The translations under genes and the position numbers were made by a program. A DNA stretch of 64,000 nucleotides from Streptococcus alactolyticus (lineage in GTDB: Bacteria; Bacillota; Bacilli; Lactobacillales; Streptococcaceae). Each line of letters starts with the position of its first letter. Position 1 is the stretch's first letter. The stretch lies in contig NZ_JAAXMT010000005.1 in the NCBI RefSeq assembly GCF_012277075.1, forward strand, positions 310,001-374,000. Reading direction: 5' to 3'. The notes under the pieces are model-generated. The model saw nothing but the letters and a program-made list of their open reading frames with translations, did no database searches and was not told where the DNA came from. This document shows positions 1-9,113 of the stretch, piece by piece.

Positions 1-85
1 CTATAGTACATTTTCGTTTCCTTAAACTTGAAAAGAAAAATCAATCATAGAAATATAACCATTTTATATTATATCATGATTCTTT

Positions 86-319
86 TTATTTTACCGCCCT
101 TTGTTTCCATCTTAAAAACTCTTCAAAGCCTTCCAAATTAATAAAGACTAGTTTATGAGTTGGGTTGATCACATAATCTTTAAACTGCTTATTATCTCTC
201 ATTTCACCTAACCATCTGTTCAGTGTATATTGATTCAGACCTTCCCATCTCCTCAATATAGCTTTTTTATCTGCCCACTCAGCTATGCTATTCTCAACCG
301 ATACAAATTTAATTTTCAT
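86..319 (-). CDS. Small excisionase-like protein
   Basis: A 77-residue basic protein starting MKIKFVSVEN with the pattern YTLNRWLGEMR in the middle and a C-terminal FEEFLRWKQ stretch. It has no signal peptide or membrane segment. The length and the layout (a short winged-helix-like region followed by a basic tail) resemble excisionase-type DNA-binding proteins of streptococcal integrative elements. In such elements the integrase normally follows directly downstream, which here would lie beyond position 1. Together with the XRE repressor at 590-811 it suggests the edge of an integrated element. The family call is from memory of similar proteins and is tentative. Confidence 0.45.
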   Translation of the reverse strand: MKIKFVSVENSIAEWADKKAILRRWEGLNQYTLNRWLGEMRDNKQFKDYVINPTHKLVFINLEGFEEFLRWKQRAVK

Positions 320-589
320 ATTAGTTTCTCTCTATTTTATATTATTAACCTCCGTGGGTATGATTGGTTAAATCATTCATGGGCATTTCACCCACTGTCC
401 TTTTACGATGGCAGCCTGAACGTTCAGAAGTATCATTGTCCTTATTTGTGGTCATGGCAGATAGAAAACCACTCTATTTTATAGCTAATAAATTTTGCTC
501 CTATCACGGCGTATCTCACTAAATTGCTCGACAAATAAGAAAGTCCCACCTCGGTTTATTCAATTGTCAATGGTCAAATTAATGGAGAA

Positions 590-811
590 CTATTTTATAC
601 TCTTCAAACGGGGAGGATAATTAGTTAACCCCAATAGGTAATCTGTACTCACGCCGTATAAATTAGATAATTTAATAAGATAATCGGTAGGTAACTGACG
701 TTTACCAGCCTCTATCTTTGAATATGACGATTGACTACAGGATAAATACTTGGCAAGATACTCTTGTGAATAATCATTATCCTCTCTCAAATCTCTGAGA
801 CGTCTATACAT
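590..811 (-). CDS. XRE-family helix-turn-helix regulator
   Basis: A 73-residue protein that is almost entirely a Cro/CI-type helix-turn-helix domain: RLRDLREDNDYSQEYLAKYL, then SQSSYSKIEAGKRQLP and the closing STDYLLGLT. Such one-domain XRE proteins are usually repressors of phages, integrative elements or toxin-antitoxin units. It lies about 270 bases from the excisionase-like gene on the same strand, and that gap holds no convincing gene. The ATG at 811 is preceded by an AGGAG-like site. Its target is unknown. Confidence 0.8.
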   Translation of the reverse strand: MYRRLRDLREDNDYSQEYLAKYLSCSQSSYSKIEAGKRQLPTDYLIKLSNLYGVSTDYLLGLTNYPPRLKSIK

Positions 812-966
812 TCGTTCACTCCTACTTAAAATTATAATTTGGTACAGAGTGAAGTGTGTGATTTATTCTAAATTGGCATATTTTTTAATGTCGACCTTAA
901 CATGATTGCTCAAATAATTAAGAAAGAGTACTAGAGCATAAATAAAACGAGTTTATGAAAGGAAAA

Positions 967-1006
967 TAAAAAAAGCACTCATTAAGTTTCATAACTCAAC
1001 GGGTGC
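967..1006 (-). terminator. Rho-independent terminator (minus strand)
   Basis: A 14-base stem (975-988 pairing with 993-1006, with G-U wobbles) around a 4-base loop, followed on the minus strand by a run of seven T. It would end the leftward transcript that contains the etfA remnant and the second ldh. Confidence 0.75.
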
Positions 1007-1109
1007 CGTCCTGATTTAATCACAAGAGTAGTACTTTTGGATAGTTCATATCTAGCTGCACTTAGCCTTTCAGTGAATTTTCTATTCAACACTGTAATTC
1101 AAAGACTTA

Positions 1110-1478
1110 TTAAATTTGTAAATTTAATTCTGTTAAAAACTCCTTTACATCCCCAACATAGGCATAATCAGAGATATCAAAAATGGGCGCATTTCTATCA
1201 ATGTTAACAGAGATGTTTAAATCTGCTTTGTCCATGCCAGTGGTATACTGACTTGCTCCCTGTATACCCACCAAATTAATAATCACATTAGGCTTAACGG
1301 TGTGTCCTGACTGACCAATTTGATTCTCAATTGAAAAATATCCAACTCGGTTAGTGGCCGTGTCAATCCAACTTGAGCATTAATCTTATTTGCGACTTCA
1401 AAAGCAATCTTATTCTTTTCCTTTTTCTTTGGTTCAAGAATCCGCCTTACAACTGTTGGAGATCCAACAATACCTATC
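1110..1478 (-). pseudogene. etfA: etfA remnant (electron transfer flavoprotein alpha, C-terminal part)
   Basis: Conceptual translation of the minus strand gives the C-terminal FAD-binding domain of an electron transfer flavoprotein alpha subunit: QIGQSGHTVKPNVIINL, GASQYTTGMDKADLNISVN and APIFDISDYAYVGDVKEFL. The N-terminal domain and start codon are missing, and one frameshift near 1345 separates the LTRPLT part from SIENQIGQSG. Intact ETF alpha is about 300 or more residues; only about 115 remain. It directly abuts the end of the second ldh, so a rearrangement probably joined the two. No etfB or acyl-CoA dehydrogenase is visible in the window. Confidence 0.75.
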
Positions 1479-2436
<958 letters not shown>

Positions 2437-2465
2437 CTAATGAGCTCCCGTTTTAGTTGTTACTT

Positions 2466-3416
2466 TTAAAAAATATAATCATCATCAAGCATTTCCTCTG
2501 CTTCTCCCATTAGATATCCAGCACCAACCTGTGAAAAAAAATCATGATTTGCTGTTTCAATAGAAATGCCATTCATTACAATTGGATTTACATCATTTGC
2601 TGAGGCGTCTTTAAAATATATATCAAATCCCATATTCTGCAGAGACTTATTTGCGTTGTACTTCACGAATGTTTTAATATCTTCCACTAGTCCGATTTCA
2701 GAATACACTTCTTCAGTATATGCAAACTCATTGTCTAACAGCTCCTCTAGAAAGGAATACATCCAATTAGTAAAGTTTTCTTGTTCAGTAATCGATAACT
2801 CGTTAAAGTCCTGTCTAAACTTATACCCTAAATATGTACCATGTACTGATTCATCTCGTATAACTAATTTAATGAGTTCTGCTAAGTTAGCTAATTTATT
2901 CTGACCTCGGTACCAAAGGGGGATAAAGAAATTGCTATAATACAATATTCCTTCTAAAAAGACACTTGCAACCTTAACCTGCATAGGTGTGCCGTTCTGA
3001 TAGATCTCATTAATCTTTCTAGCTTTAAATTGCATTCTATGGTCATTGTTCATCCAATTATATATTTCTTCTATATCTTTAAATGTATTAAGTGAAATTA
3101 AAATAGTTCCATATGTTTTGGCATGGATGGATTCCATAAAGGTGAAGTCGCTCAACACAGCCCTCTCTTTTAAGGTTCTTGCATTTTTCTTTAATGCATA
3201 TAAGCCCTCTTCGGATTGTAACGTATCCAATAAGGCAAGTCCTCCAACTGCTTTTTTCACCACCTCCTTTTCCATATCAGAAAGTTTTCTCCAATCTAAT
3301 AGGTCATTCGAAACAGGAACCCTTGTATCCAACCAGAACTGCGCAGTTGCCTTATCCCAGACATATTCATCTAATTCATCTTCTATAAGCTGCCAATTCA
3401 TTGTTTTATTTAGCAT
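2466..3416 (-). CDS. nrdF: Class Ib ribonucleotide reductase beta subunit NrdF
   Basis: A 316-residue NrdF, the radical-bearing small subunit that works with NrdE to make dNTP precursors from NDPs. All dinuclear metal ligands are visible: Asp64 (LLDTLQ), Glu95 and His98 (FMESIHAKTY), Glu155 (FLEGILYY), Glu189 and His192 (RDESVH), and the radical Tyr102. The C-terminus ends DDDYIF, the kind of tail that docks into NrdE. A GTAAGGGGA ribosome-binding site precedes the ATG. It lies after tpx and before the second ldh, about 1.9 kb downstream of nrdE, separated from it by the divergent nrdF paralogue, a gap and tpx. Confidence 0.95.
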   Translation of the reverse strand: MLNKTMNWQLIEDELDEYVWDKATAQFWLDTRVPVSNDLLDWRKLSDMEKEVVKKAVGGLALLDTLQSEEGLYALKKNARTLKERAVLSDFTFMESIHAKTYGTILISLNTFKDIEEIYNWMNNDHRMQFKARKINEIYQNGTPMQVKVASVFLEGILYYSNFFIPLWYRGQNKLANLAELIKLVIRDESVHGTYLGYKFRQDFNELSITEQENFTNWMYSFLEELLDNEFAYTEEVYSEIGLVEDIKTFVKYNANKSLQNMGFDIYFKDASANDVNPIVMNGISIETANHDFFSQVGAGYLMGEAEEMLDDDYIF

Positions 3417-3490
3417 TCTTTTCCCCTTACCTTTGTACTTATTAATATTACCAATATATCAATAGTATATGATATACGCAAAACACACAC

Positions 3491-3982
3491 TTATAGTGAT
3501 TTAACAACCTCAATAGGCTTCTCATAATTAGGAGATTCATTGATATTTTCAAGATATTCTGTATATTGAACAGTATTTTGAGAATCTAGAACCAAGACTG
3601 CCCTAGCTAGTAAATGCCACTCATCCATGAGAACACCAAATGCTTTACCAAAACTATTATCATAATAGTCAGAAAGTAAAACGACATCTAATCCTTCAGT
3701 ACCACACCACCGCGCCTGAGCAAATGGTAAATCAACTGATACAGTGATAACAACCGTATCCTCTAGTTCTGATAATTCCTTGTTAAATGTACGTGTTTGT
3801 GTTGAACATAAATCAGTCTCCAGTGAAGGAACAATTGAGATAACTTTCTTCTTCCCATCAAAATCACTTAAACTTTTAAGAGTTAAGTCACTTGACATTA
3901 GTGTAAAATCTGACATTGTATCACCAACATGTAGTTGTCTCTCTGCTGAAACTGTAACGGTTTTCCCAAAAAATGTTGTCAT
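3491..3982 (-). CDS. tpx: Thiol peroxidase Tpx
   Basis: A 163-residue atypical 2-Cys peroxiredoxin of the Tpx family, which reduces H2O2 and organic peroxides using thioredoxin. The peroxidatic Cys is in [15 protein letters not shown] and the resolving Cys in [16 protein letters not shown], both in the expected family positions; the length is normal. It sits inside the nrd cluster, between the two nrdF genes on the same strand and 74 bases upstream of the canonical nrdF. Class Ib reductases use peroxide or superoxide to assemble the metal-tyrosyl radical, so a peroxidase here makes sense, although the link is inferred from position only. Confidence 0.92.
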   Translation of the reverse strand: MTTFFGKTVTVSAERQLHVGDTMSDFTLMSSDLTLKSLSDFDGKKKVISIVPSLETDLCSTQTRTFNKELSELEDTVVITVSVDLPFAQARWCGTEGLDVVLLSDYYDNSFGKAFGVLMDEWHLLARAVLVLDSQNTVQYTEYLENINESPNYEKPIEVVKSL

Positions 3983-4346
3983 AATATAATTCCTTTCTTA
4001 AACAGTAGTTTTATTTATTTCTACCCTCTATTATCACTTTTTCTAATAAGTCTCTAATGCAATTTATGCATAATAACTTATCCTTCTAGTTACTAAGCAA
4101 GTTCCTACCCCTACTTAATCATAAAGACTTGAAACCTCTATTATTGATTTTAATACGATATATATCTAGTCAGTAATAAGATTGATCAATCTATTGTTAT
4201 CCTTTTTCATTAATAGGATAATGGTGTCTATCACTCCCTTTCCTTAAAATTATGTATCATAGACTAATTCCAAATCAATGACACCAATCCTAATTTCTAG
4301 TTTAATTACCAAATTAAGCCTATATCCCTATATTACATATTCTCCT
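3983..4346. other. 364-base AT-rich gap between nrdF paralogue and tpx
   Basis: No gene is visible. It holds a 14-base perfect palindrome with the core TTGATCAA at 4179-4192, where FNR-like half-sites overlap with no spacer, and a weak 7-base hairpin near 4200-4225 without a T run. It probably contains the promoter for tpx-nrdF; I could not place it with confidence. Confidence 0.5.
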
Positions 4347-5300
4347 CTAGAACTCGTAATCAGATTCTTCCATAATCTCTTCATCGGTTGAAGTTGATTT
4401 GTTACTAGAGATGGATAAATGATGCTCGCGTAAGTTATTTAACCGATAATTTATTCCTTTCAACACCTCAGCATTAAAACTAAATTGCTCTTTCAATCCA
4501 ATCCCCATGAGAATATTATTAGCTTCCTGCAATATTAAGTTTTTAGCGATTATTTTACTCTCCTTCAAATAATAAAAGTCACCAATTAAATTAATCCCCA
4601 ACTTTACAAAGTGGTCGACAGTTTCATAACCCCATGCTTTGAAGCGTTCAACCTCTTGCAGGTCTGATTCCTTTAGTAGAAGCTTTATCTTATGACTAAA
4701 ATAAAAGCAATGCAAGGACTCATTACGGATAATCATTTCCAACATACTTCCGAGGTTATTAAATTCTTTATTAATCCATAACTCAAAAAGGTATGCAAGA
4801 TAAGCATAGTTCAGGAGACCTTCTACATATAGCGCTATGAACCTTTTTTTAACTAGACTCGATTCTCTATAAACAGTATTAATATCATTCAAATATTCCA
4901 GTACACGTGATTCATTGTCAACCCACTCAAATGACTTTTTAAGATTAATCTCTTTATCAAAGGTGAGCAATATTCGATTATAAGCTTTGGTATTGACCAT
5001 CTCGATAAATTGAATATTATTTAAAATAGCAACTTCTTGTTGCGAACACTTACCATTTCGAACAATTTCACCTACCTCTATGGACTGATTAGTAGATAAA
5101 TTCGTTAAAAGTATCAGTAAACGCTTTAATTGTTCTTGTTCCTCCAAATTAAGCTTTACCCAATTCGTAAAATCATTTTCAATTGGAATCCGGGTATCCA
5201 ACCAAAACAGTGATGTAGCTCTTTCCCATACTGCATTGTCAAATTCATCCTCGACAACATTCCAGTTAATAGCTCTATAATATAAATAGTTTTTTGACAT
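4347..5300 (-). CDS. Divergent NrdF-like protein with two metal ligands replaced
   Basis: A 317-residue paralogue that aligns with the NrdF at 2466-3416 without gaps through the metal site (offset of five residues). Glu100, Glu160, Glu194, His197 and the radical Tyr107 are kept, but the first Asp ligand is Ser69 (NLSTNQ) and the first His ligand is Asn103 (IEMVNTKAY). The tail ends ESDYEF, like the NrdE-binding tail of NrdF. It starts 9 bases after nrdE with a strong TAAGGAGG site, so it is cotranslated with nrdE and nrdI. Such loss resembles the helper subunit Rnr4 of yeast, or may reflect an altered metal site. It is not the class Ie pattern, where Glu ligands are lost. Function unproven. 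Confidence 0.85.
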   Translation of the reverse strand: MSKNYLYYRAINWNVVEDEFDNAVWERATSLFWLDTRIPIENDFTNWVKLNLEEQEQLKRLLILLTNLSTNQSIEVGEIVRNGKCSQQEVAILNNIQFIEMVNTKAYNRILLTFDKEINLKKSFEWVDNESRVLEYLNDINTVYRESSLVKKRFIALYVEGLLNYAYLAYLFELWINKEFNNLGSMLEMIIRNESLHCFYFSHKIKLLLKESDLQEVERFKAWGYETVDHFVKLGINLIGDFYYLKESKIIAKNLILQEANNILMGIGLKEQFSFNAEVLKGINYRLNNLREHHLSISSNKSTSTDEEIMEESDYEF

Positions 5301-5309
5301 GGTACCTCC

Positions 5310-7466
5310 TTAAATCATGCAAGCTTCACAATTATTTACACTATTGAATTCGTCATCTTCCGTATATGTCCGAACATAGTAGAGTGACTTAATCCCTTTT
5401 GTCCAAGCATAATTACGAAGACGATTTAAGTCTCGAGTTGTTAATTTTGAACTTCCTTGCTTCTTCCACTCATAGATACCTTCAGGTAATACAGAACGCA
5501 TGAAGAGTGTCAAGCTCATTCCTTGATCAATATGTTGCTGAGCTTTAGCGTAGATATCAATAATTTTTCGTTGATCCATGTTGTAAGCTGTCTTATAATA
5601 TCTAAGTGTTTTATTCGACAAGTATGGAGCAGGATAAAAGATTGAACCAACTTTTTTCTCTTGACGATTTTCAATTAATTGAGTAATTGGGTGAAGAGAT
5701 GCACTAGTCTCATTGATATAAGAAATAGAACCATTAGGAGCAATAGCTAGTCTATTTCGATGGTAGAGACCATCTTTCATGACATCTTCTTTTAATAACT
5801 GCCAATCTTCAATTGTCGGTAATAAGATATTTTCAAATATCTTTGCCACTTTTTCAGATGTAAAATGAAATTCCTTCGCTAGATAATAATTAAAATAGCT
5901 TCCATCAGCATAGCGAGAGTATTCAAAATCATGAAAAGTTTCGTTCTTTTCCACTGCAATTTGGTGACTGGCCTTTAAAGAGTAATAGTTCATAGCCAGA
6001 AAGAAAGCATCTACAAATTCTAAGGCTTCATCAGATTCATAGTCAATACCATTAAGAGCTAAAACTGTATGAAGTCCCATTGCACCAAGCCCAATTGTAT
6101 GGTAGAGCGAATTTCCATTAGCCACAGTTGGAACTTCACTGATTGCACCCCGATCAGTAACAGTGGTGAGCGCCCGAATCGCATATTCTATAGACTTTCC
6201 AAAATCTTTAGATTTTATAAGGTTTACCATATTCATTGAACCAAGGTTGCAAGAAATATCGGTCCCCACCTTTTTATAACTTAAATCTGGATTTAATATA
6301 GACGGTTCTTGTGGTTGAAGGATTTCTGAGCAAAGATTACTCATAATAATTTTTCCTTTTACAGGATTAGTTCGATTAGCTGTATCAATATTTAAAATAT
6401 ATGGATAACCAGATTCTTGTTGTAAACGTGAAATTTCCTGTTCTAATTCACGAGCATTAATTACAGTTTTTTCTATTTCATCATTAGCCACCATAGTATC
6501 GTACTCTTTCGTCAGATCAACATAAGAAAACGGGATACCATAAACTCGCTCAACGTGATAAGGATTAAAAAGATACATTGGTTCATTTGTTTTAAGCAGC
6601 TCATAATATTTGTCAGGTACTACTAATCCTAGCGATAATGTCTTAACTCGAATTTTCTCATCTGCATTTTCTTTTTTAGTAGATAAAAATTCCAGAATAT
6701 CTTGGTGAAAAACATTAAGATACACTACTCCTGCACCATTTCGTTGTCCTAGTTGATTACTATAGGAAAATGAATCTTCCAGTAATTTCATAACAGGCAG
6801 CACACCCGAAGAAGCATTCTCAATTTCTTTTATAGGGGATCCTGTTGCACGTAGATTGGATAGATTAACCCCTACGCCCCCACCCATTCTAGAAAGCTGT
6901 AAAGCTGAATTAATATTCCGACCAATCGATAGCATAGAATCTTCAATATCAATAAGAAAACATGAAACCATTTCTCCCCGCCTCTTCTTACCTGCATTTA
7001 GAAATGTTGGTGTTGCAGGTTGATATCTTTGGGAAATAAGTTCTTCTAGTATCTTATGAGCAAGATTCCTATCCCCATTCGCAAGATACAAAGCATTAAA
7101 TACAGCACGATCCTCAAAGTTTTCTAAATAATATTTCGAATCATTTGTTTTCATTGCATACTGATTATAAAATTTATAGGCAGCCATAAAGCTTTTAAAT
7201 TTAAAACCATAGTTATAGGCGAACTTAAATAGTTCCTTGATAAAGATCCTATTATCTTTACCATAAATACTCAAAACACTTTCATCAATATAATCATGAC
7301 TAATTAAATAATCCAATTTCTCATCAATACTATCAAAGGTTTTCAAGTTATCCCTAATTTCTGTATTTAAATATTCTTCTAACGCCTCCCTGTCATAATG
7401 AAGTGGAATCTGTCCCTCTACCGGTACATTTAACATATTATTCAGAATAAAATAATCTTTTGTCAT
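5310..7466 (-). CDS. nrdE: Class Ib ribonucleotide reductase alpha subunit NrdE
   Basis: A 718-residue large subunit, normal for NrdE, that holds the active site for NDP reduction. Visible features are the first redox Cys in EMVSCFL, the NLCSE motif with the thiyl-radical Cys and catalytic Glu, the partner Cys in DISCNLGSMN, the YY radical-transfer pair in KSLYYVRTY, and the C-terminal CEACMI pair reduced by NrdH or thioredoxin. It lacks the long N-terminal ATP cone of class Ia. It lies between nrdI (33 bases upstream) and the ligand-depleted nrdF paralogue. No nrdH glutaredoxin is seen in the cluster. Confidence 0.97.
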   Translation of the reverse strand: MTKDYFILNNMLNVPVEGQIPLHYDREALEEYLNTEIRDNLKTFDSIDEKLDYLISHDYIDESVLSIYGKDNRIFIKELFKFAYNYGFKFKSFMAAYKFYNQYAMKTNDSKYYLENFEDRAVFNALYLANGDRNLAHKILEELISQRYQPATPTFLNAGKKRRGEMVSCFLIDIEDSMLSIGRNINSALQLSRMGGGVGVNLSNLRATGSPIKEIENASSGVLPVMKLLEDSFSYSNQLGQRNGAGVVYLNVFHQDILEFLSTKKENADEKIRVKTLSLGLVVPDKYYELLKTNEPMYLFNPYHVERVYGIPFSYVDLTKEYDTMVANDEIEKTVINARELEQEISRLQQESGYPYILNIDTANRTNPVKGKIIMSNLCSEILQPQEPSILNPDLSYKKVGTDISCNLGSMNMVNLIKSKDFGKSIEYAIRALTTVTDRGAISEVPTVANGNSLYHTIGLGAMGLHTVLALNGIDYESDEALEFVDAFFLAMNYYSLKASHQIAVEKNETFHDFEYSRYADGSYFNYYLAKEFHFTSEKVAKIFENILLPTIEDWQLLKEDVMKDGLYHRNRLAIAPNGSISYINETSASLHPITQLIENRQEKKVGSIFYPAPYLSNKTLRYYKTAYNMDQRKIIDIYAKAQQHIDQGMSLTLFMRSVLPEGIYEWKKQGSSKLTTRDLNRLRNYAWTKGIKSLYYVRTYTEDDEFNSVNNCEACMI

Positions 7467-7499
7467 TCTAGTCTTCTTTCTATTTTTATATTTTTACCT

Positions 7500-8261
7500 T
7501 TATTGATGTAAAAAATCGGATTTTTTACAAAAGAGATCAATGGAAAATACTAGGTCTTCCGTTAACGGAGAGAGTTTATACCATGTTTGGGGTTCAATAA
7601 ATGGTGGTTGATTGCTAGTGTCATAAGTACACTCTCTGAGAACATCTCCATTCTCTCTCAATTCGAAAATCTTTATCTTCCCGGACCAAATAGTTATCTT
7701 TTCCCAAGTCCCATCTTTAATATGATGACTGTGCCGCAAGGGATGAGGCATATGATGTGATGTCATATTAGGTAAGTGCCTATATGATACAAGCTCTGAA
7801 CTGTATCTCCACTCTATTACCCTAGTATTCAATCGATTTGAAATGCGAATAACATCTTCCTCAGTTCCTCGTAATTCAAATTCATCTAATACTGGAAATC
7901 CAAATTCCTCAGAATACTGGTGAGCTGTCAGACAGAATTGTTTATTAAAATTTCGATTACCACTTCCGATGATGCCCATACAATATTTACTATTTTTTTT
8001 ATATGCAATAAGCCTACGGAGGGGTGTTGTTAATATTTCGATATTACCAGTAGTAACACCATTCCCTCCTTCAAGGTAGGCTGGTAGAAAAGCAAAGTAA
8101 GGTTCTTTGATTTCAAATTCCAATGATTCATTATTTTTTACTAAATCCTTGACATTAACATAATCCAATTTCTCTTGAAGTTCCTTCTGGAAATAATGAT
8201 CTAATCTTTCAAGAAAATTAGTCGTATTCCCGCTAAGACTGATATAGTATATTCTAATCAC
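7500..8261 (-). CDS. nrdI: NrdI flavodoxin fused to a TehB-N/DUF1971 domain
   Basis: A 253-residue protein, far longer than the roughly 140-160 residues of ordinary NrdI. Residues 1-150 are NrdI: the flavin phosphate loop SLSGNTTNFLERL, LPAYLEGGNG, and the signature GSGNRNFNKQFC and FELRGTEEDV. NrdI supplies the oxidant that builds the Mn-tyrosyl cofactor of NrdF. Residues about 163-250 match the N-terminal domain of TehB and the DUF1971/YeaR family, with KDGTWEKITIWSGKIKIFEL, ENGDVL, FIEPQTWYKLSPLTEDL and FCKKSDF. Translation starts at a GTG at 8261 after AGGAGG with a long 11-base spacer. It heads the nrd operon and is divergent from flpA. The linker is His-rich (TSHHMPHPLRHSHH). Confidence 0.9.
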   Translation of the reverse strand: MIRIYYISLSGNTTNFLERLDHYFQKELQEKLDYVNVKDLVKNNESLEFEIKEPYFAFLPAYLEGGNGVTTGNIEILTTPLRRLIAYKKNSKYCMGIIGSGNRNFNKQFCLTAHQYSEEFGFPVLDEFELRGTEEDVIRISNRLNTRVIEWRYSSELVSYRHLPNMTSHHMPHPLRHSHHIKDGTWEKITIWSGKIKIFELRENGDVLRECTYDTSNQPPFIEPQTWYKLSPLTEDLVFSIDLFCKKSDFLHQ

Positions 8262-8289
8262 TTGTATTTTTCCCTCCTAATATGTATAA

Positions 8290-8337
8290 TTACTATATAC
8301 TGTATTTGATGATAAAAACAGACACTACATATAGTGA
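8290..8337. promoter_or_regulatory. Paired NrdR-like boxes
   Basis: Two 16-base palindromic sites resembling the NrdR consensus (acaCwATATATwGtgt): a good match at 8322-8337 and a weaker one at 8290-8305. Their centres are 32 bases apart, the three-turn spacing expected for NrdR pairs. They lie 29-76 bases upstream of the nrdI start, so the repressor NrdR probably controls nrdI-nrdE and the nrdF paralogue. Confidence 0.65.
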
Positions 8338-8363
8338 TTTAATTATATATCTTCCCTAATTAA

Positions 8364-8389
8364 AAAAAATTGACCATGGTCAATTTTTT
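8364..8389. promoter_or_regulatory. FNR/FLP-like palindrome upstream of flpA
   Basis: A perfect 26-base palindrome whose core is TTGAC-CATG-GTCAA, an FNR-type site (TTGAT-N4-ATCAA class). It lies 36 bases before the flpA start and about 32 bases upstream of the start point predicted from a TATAAA at 8396-8401, a position that suits autorepression. It could also affect the divergent nrd promoter. Confidence 0.6.
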
Positions 8390-8424
8390 AGGAAATATAA
8401 AAAAATGCAAGGGAGAATAAACAT

Positions 8425-9096
8425 ATGACAAAAATTGGCTGCGTTCATCGGGTTCCTCTTTTTAATAATCTTGCTTGCGGTGAACAGAGTAAGGTTCAAG
8501 AATTGCTATATCATAAAACCTTTAAAAAGGGAGAAATTATTTTTTCTCCCGATGATCCAGAGCAGCTATCGATTATTTCAGCTGGTGCTATGAGAATCTA
8601 TAAACTGAGTAAAACTGGTAAGGAACAGCTTATTCGTATTGTTAATGAGGGAGAATATGACGGAGAGAATTATCTCTTTGGTCTCTCAAATGATTCTCTT
8701 TATGGAGAGGCCATTAAAGAAACAAAAGTATGTATCCTATATAAGTCAGATTTCAATAAGTTAATCAATCTTTATCCACAATTAAGCTGCAAACTACTTC
8801 AATTAAATGCCTACAAATCTTTAGAGATTGAGAAGCAACTGCAACTACTGGCAATTGATTCAATAGAGGATCGTTTAGCTACCTACTTCAGTCAGCTCTC
8901 TCTCCCTTCAGAGGTAATGACTGAAGAGACCATTACGATACCAGTCTCACTGAAAGAACTAGCCAGCTATCTAGCTACCAGTCCTGAAACTATATCCCGT
9001 AAATTAAGAGCTTTTCAAGAAGAAGGATTAATAAATAGAAATGGAAAGAAAGTTATACTATTTCGTTCTTTTTGGGATAAATTTGACTTTCTATAA
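8425..9096 (+). CDS. FLP-type CRP/FNR family regulator (FlpA-like)
   Basis: A 223-residue CRP/FNR protein: cyclic-nucleotide-like sensor domain (about 10-120), dimerisation helix and a C-terminal HTH with VSLKELASYLATSPETISRKL. It has no N-terminal FeS cysteine cluster. Instead there are Cys6, Cys18 and Cys103; Cys6 and Cys103 match the positions of the disulfide switch known in the Lactobacillus casei FLP protein, so it is probably a thiol redox sensor. It is divergent from nrdI and about 38% similar by eye to the second FLP gene at 11197-11850. An AAGGGAG site precedes the ATG. An ISL3 element now separates it from the rest of the FLP cluster. Confidence 0.88.
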   Translation: MTKIGCVHRVPLFNNLACGEQSKVQELLYHKTFKKGEIIFSPDDPEQLSIISAGAMRIYKLSKTGKEQLIRIVNEGEYDGENYLFGLSNDSLYGEAIKETKVCILYKSDFNKLINLYPQLSCKLLQLNAYKSLEIEKQLQLLAIDSIEDRLATYFSQLSLPSEVMTEETITIPVSLKELASYLATSPETISRKLRAFQEEGLINRNGKKVILFRSFWDKFDFL

Positions 9097-9113
9097 TTTT
9101 TATAAACTAAAGG

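Noticed and set aside
230..484. 84-residue plus-strand open frame near the left edge
   Set aside because: It overlaps the excisionase-like gene on the other strand, lacks a ribosome-binding site and has no recognisable features.
3484..3500. A third NrdR box upstream of the canonical nrdF
   Set aside because: The right half (TATAGTGA) matches but the left half does not, the spacing is wrong, and the sequence is the coding end of tpx.
4197..4225. Terminator after the nrdF paralogue
   Set aside because: Only a 7-base stem with a long loop and no T run on either strand.
4347..5300. Class Ie (metal-free, DOPA) NrdF
   Set aside because: Class Ie proteins lose the Glu ligands (VPK or QSK patterns). 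Here all three Glu and the second His are kept; only Asp and the first His are replaced.
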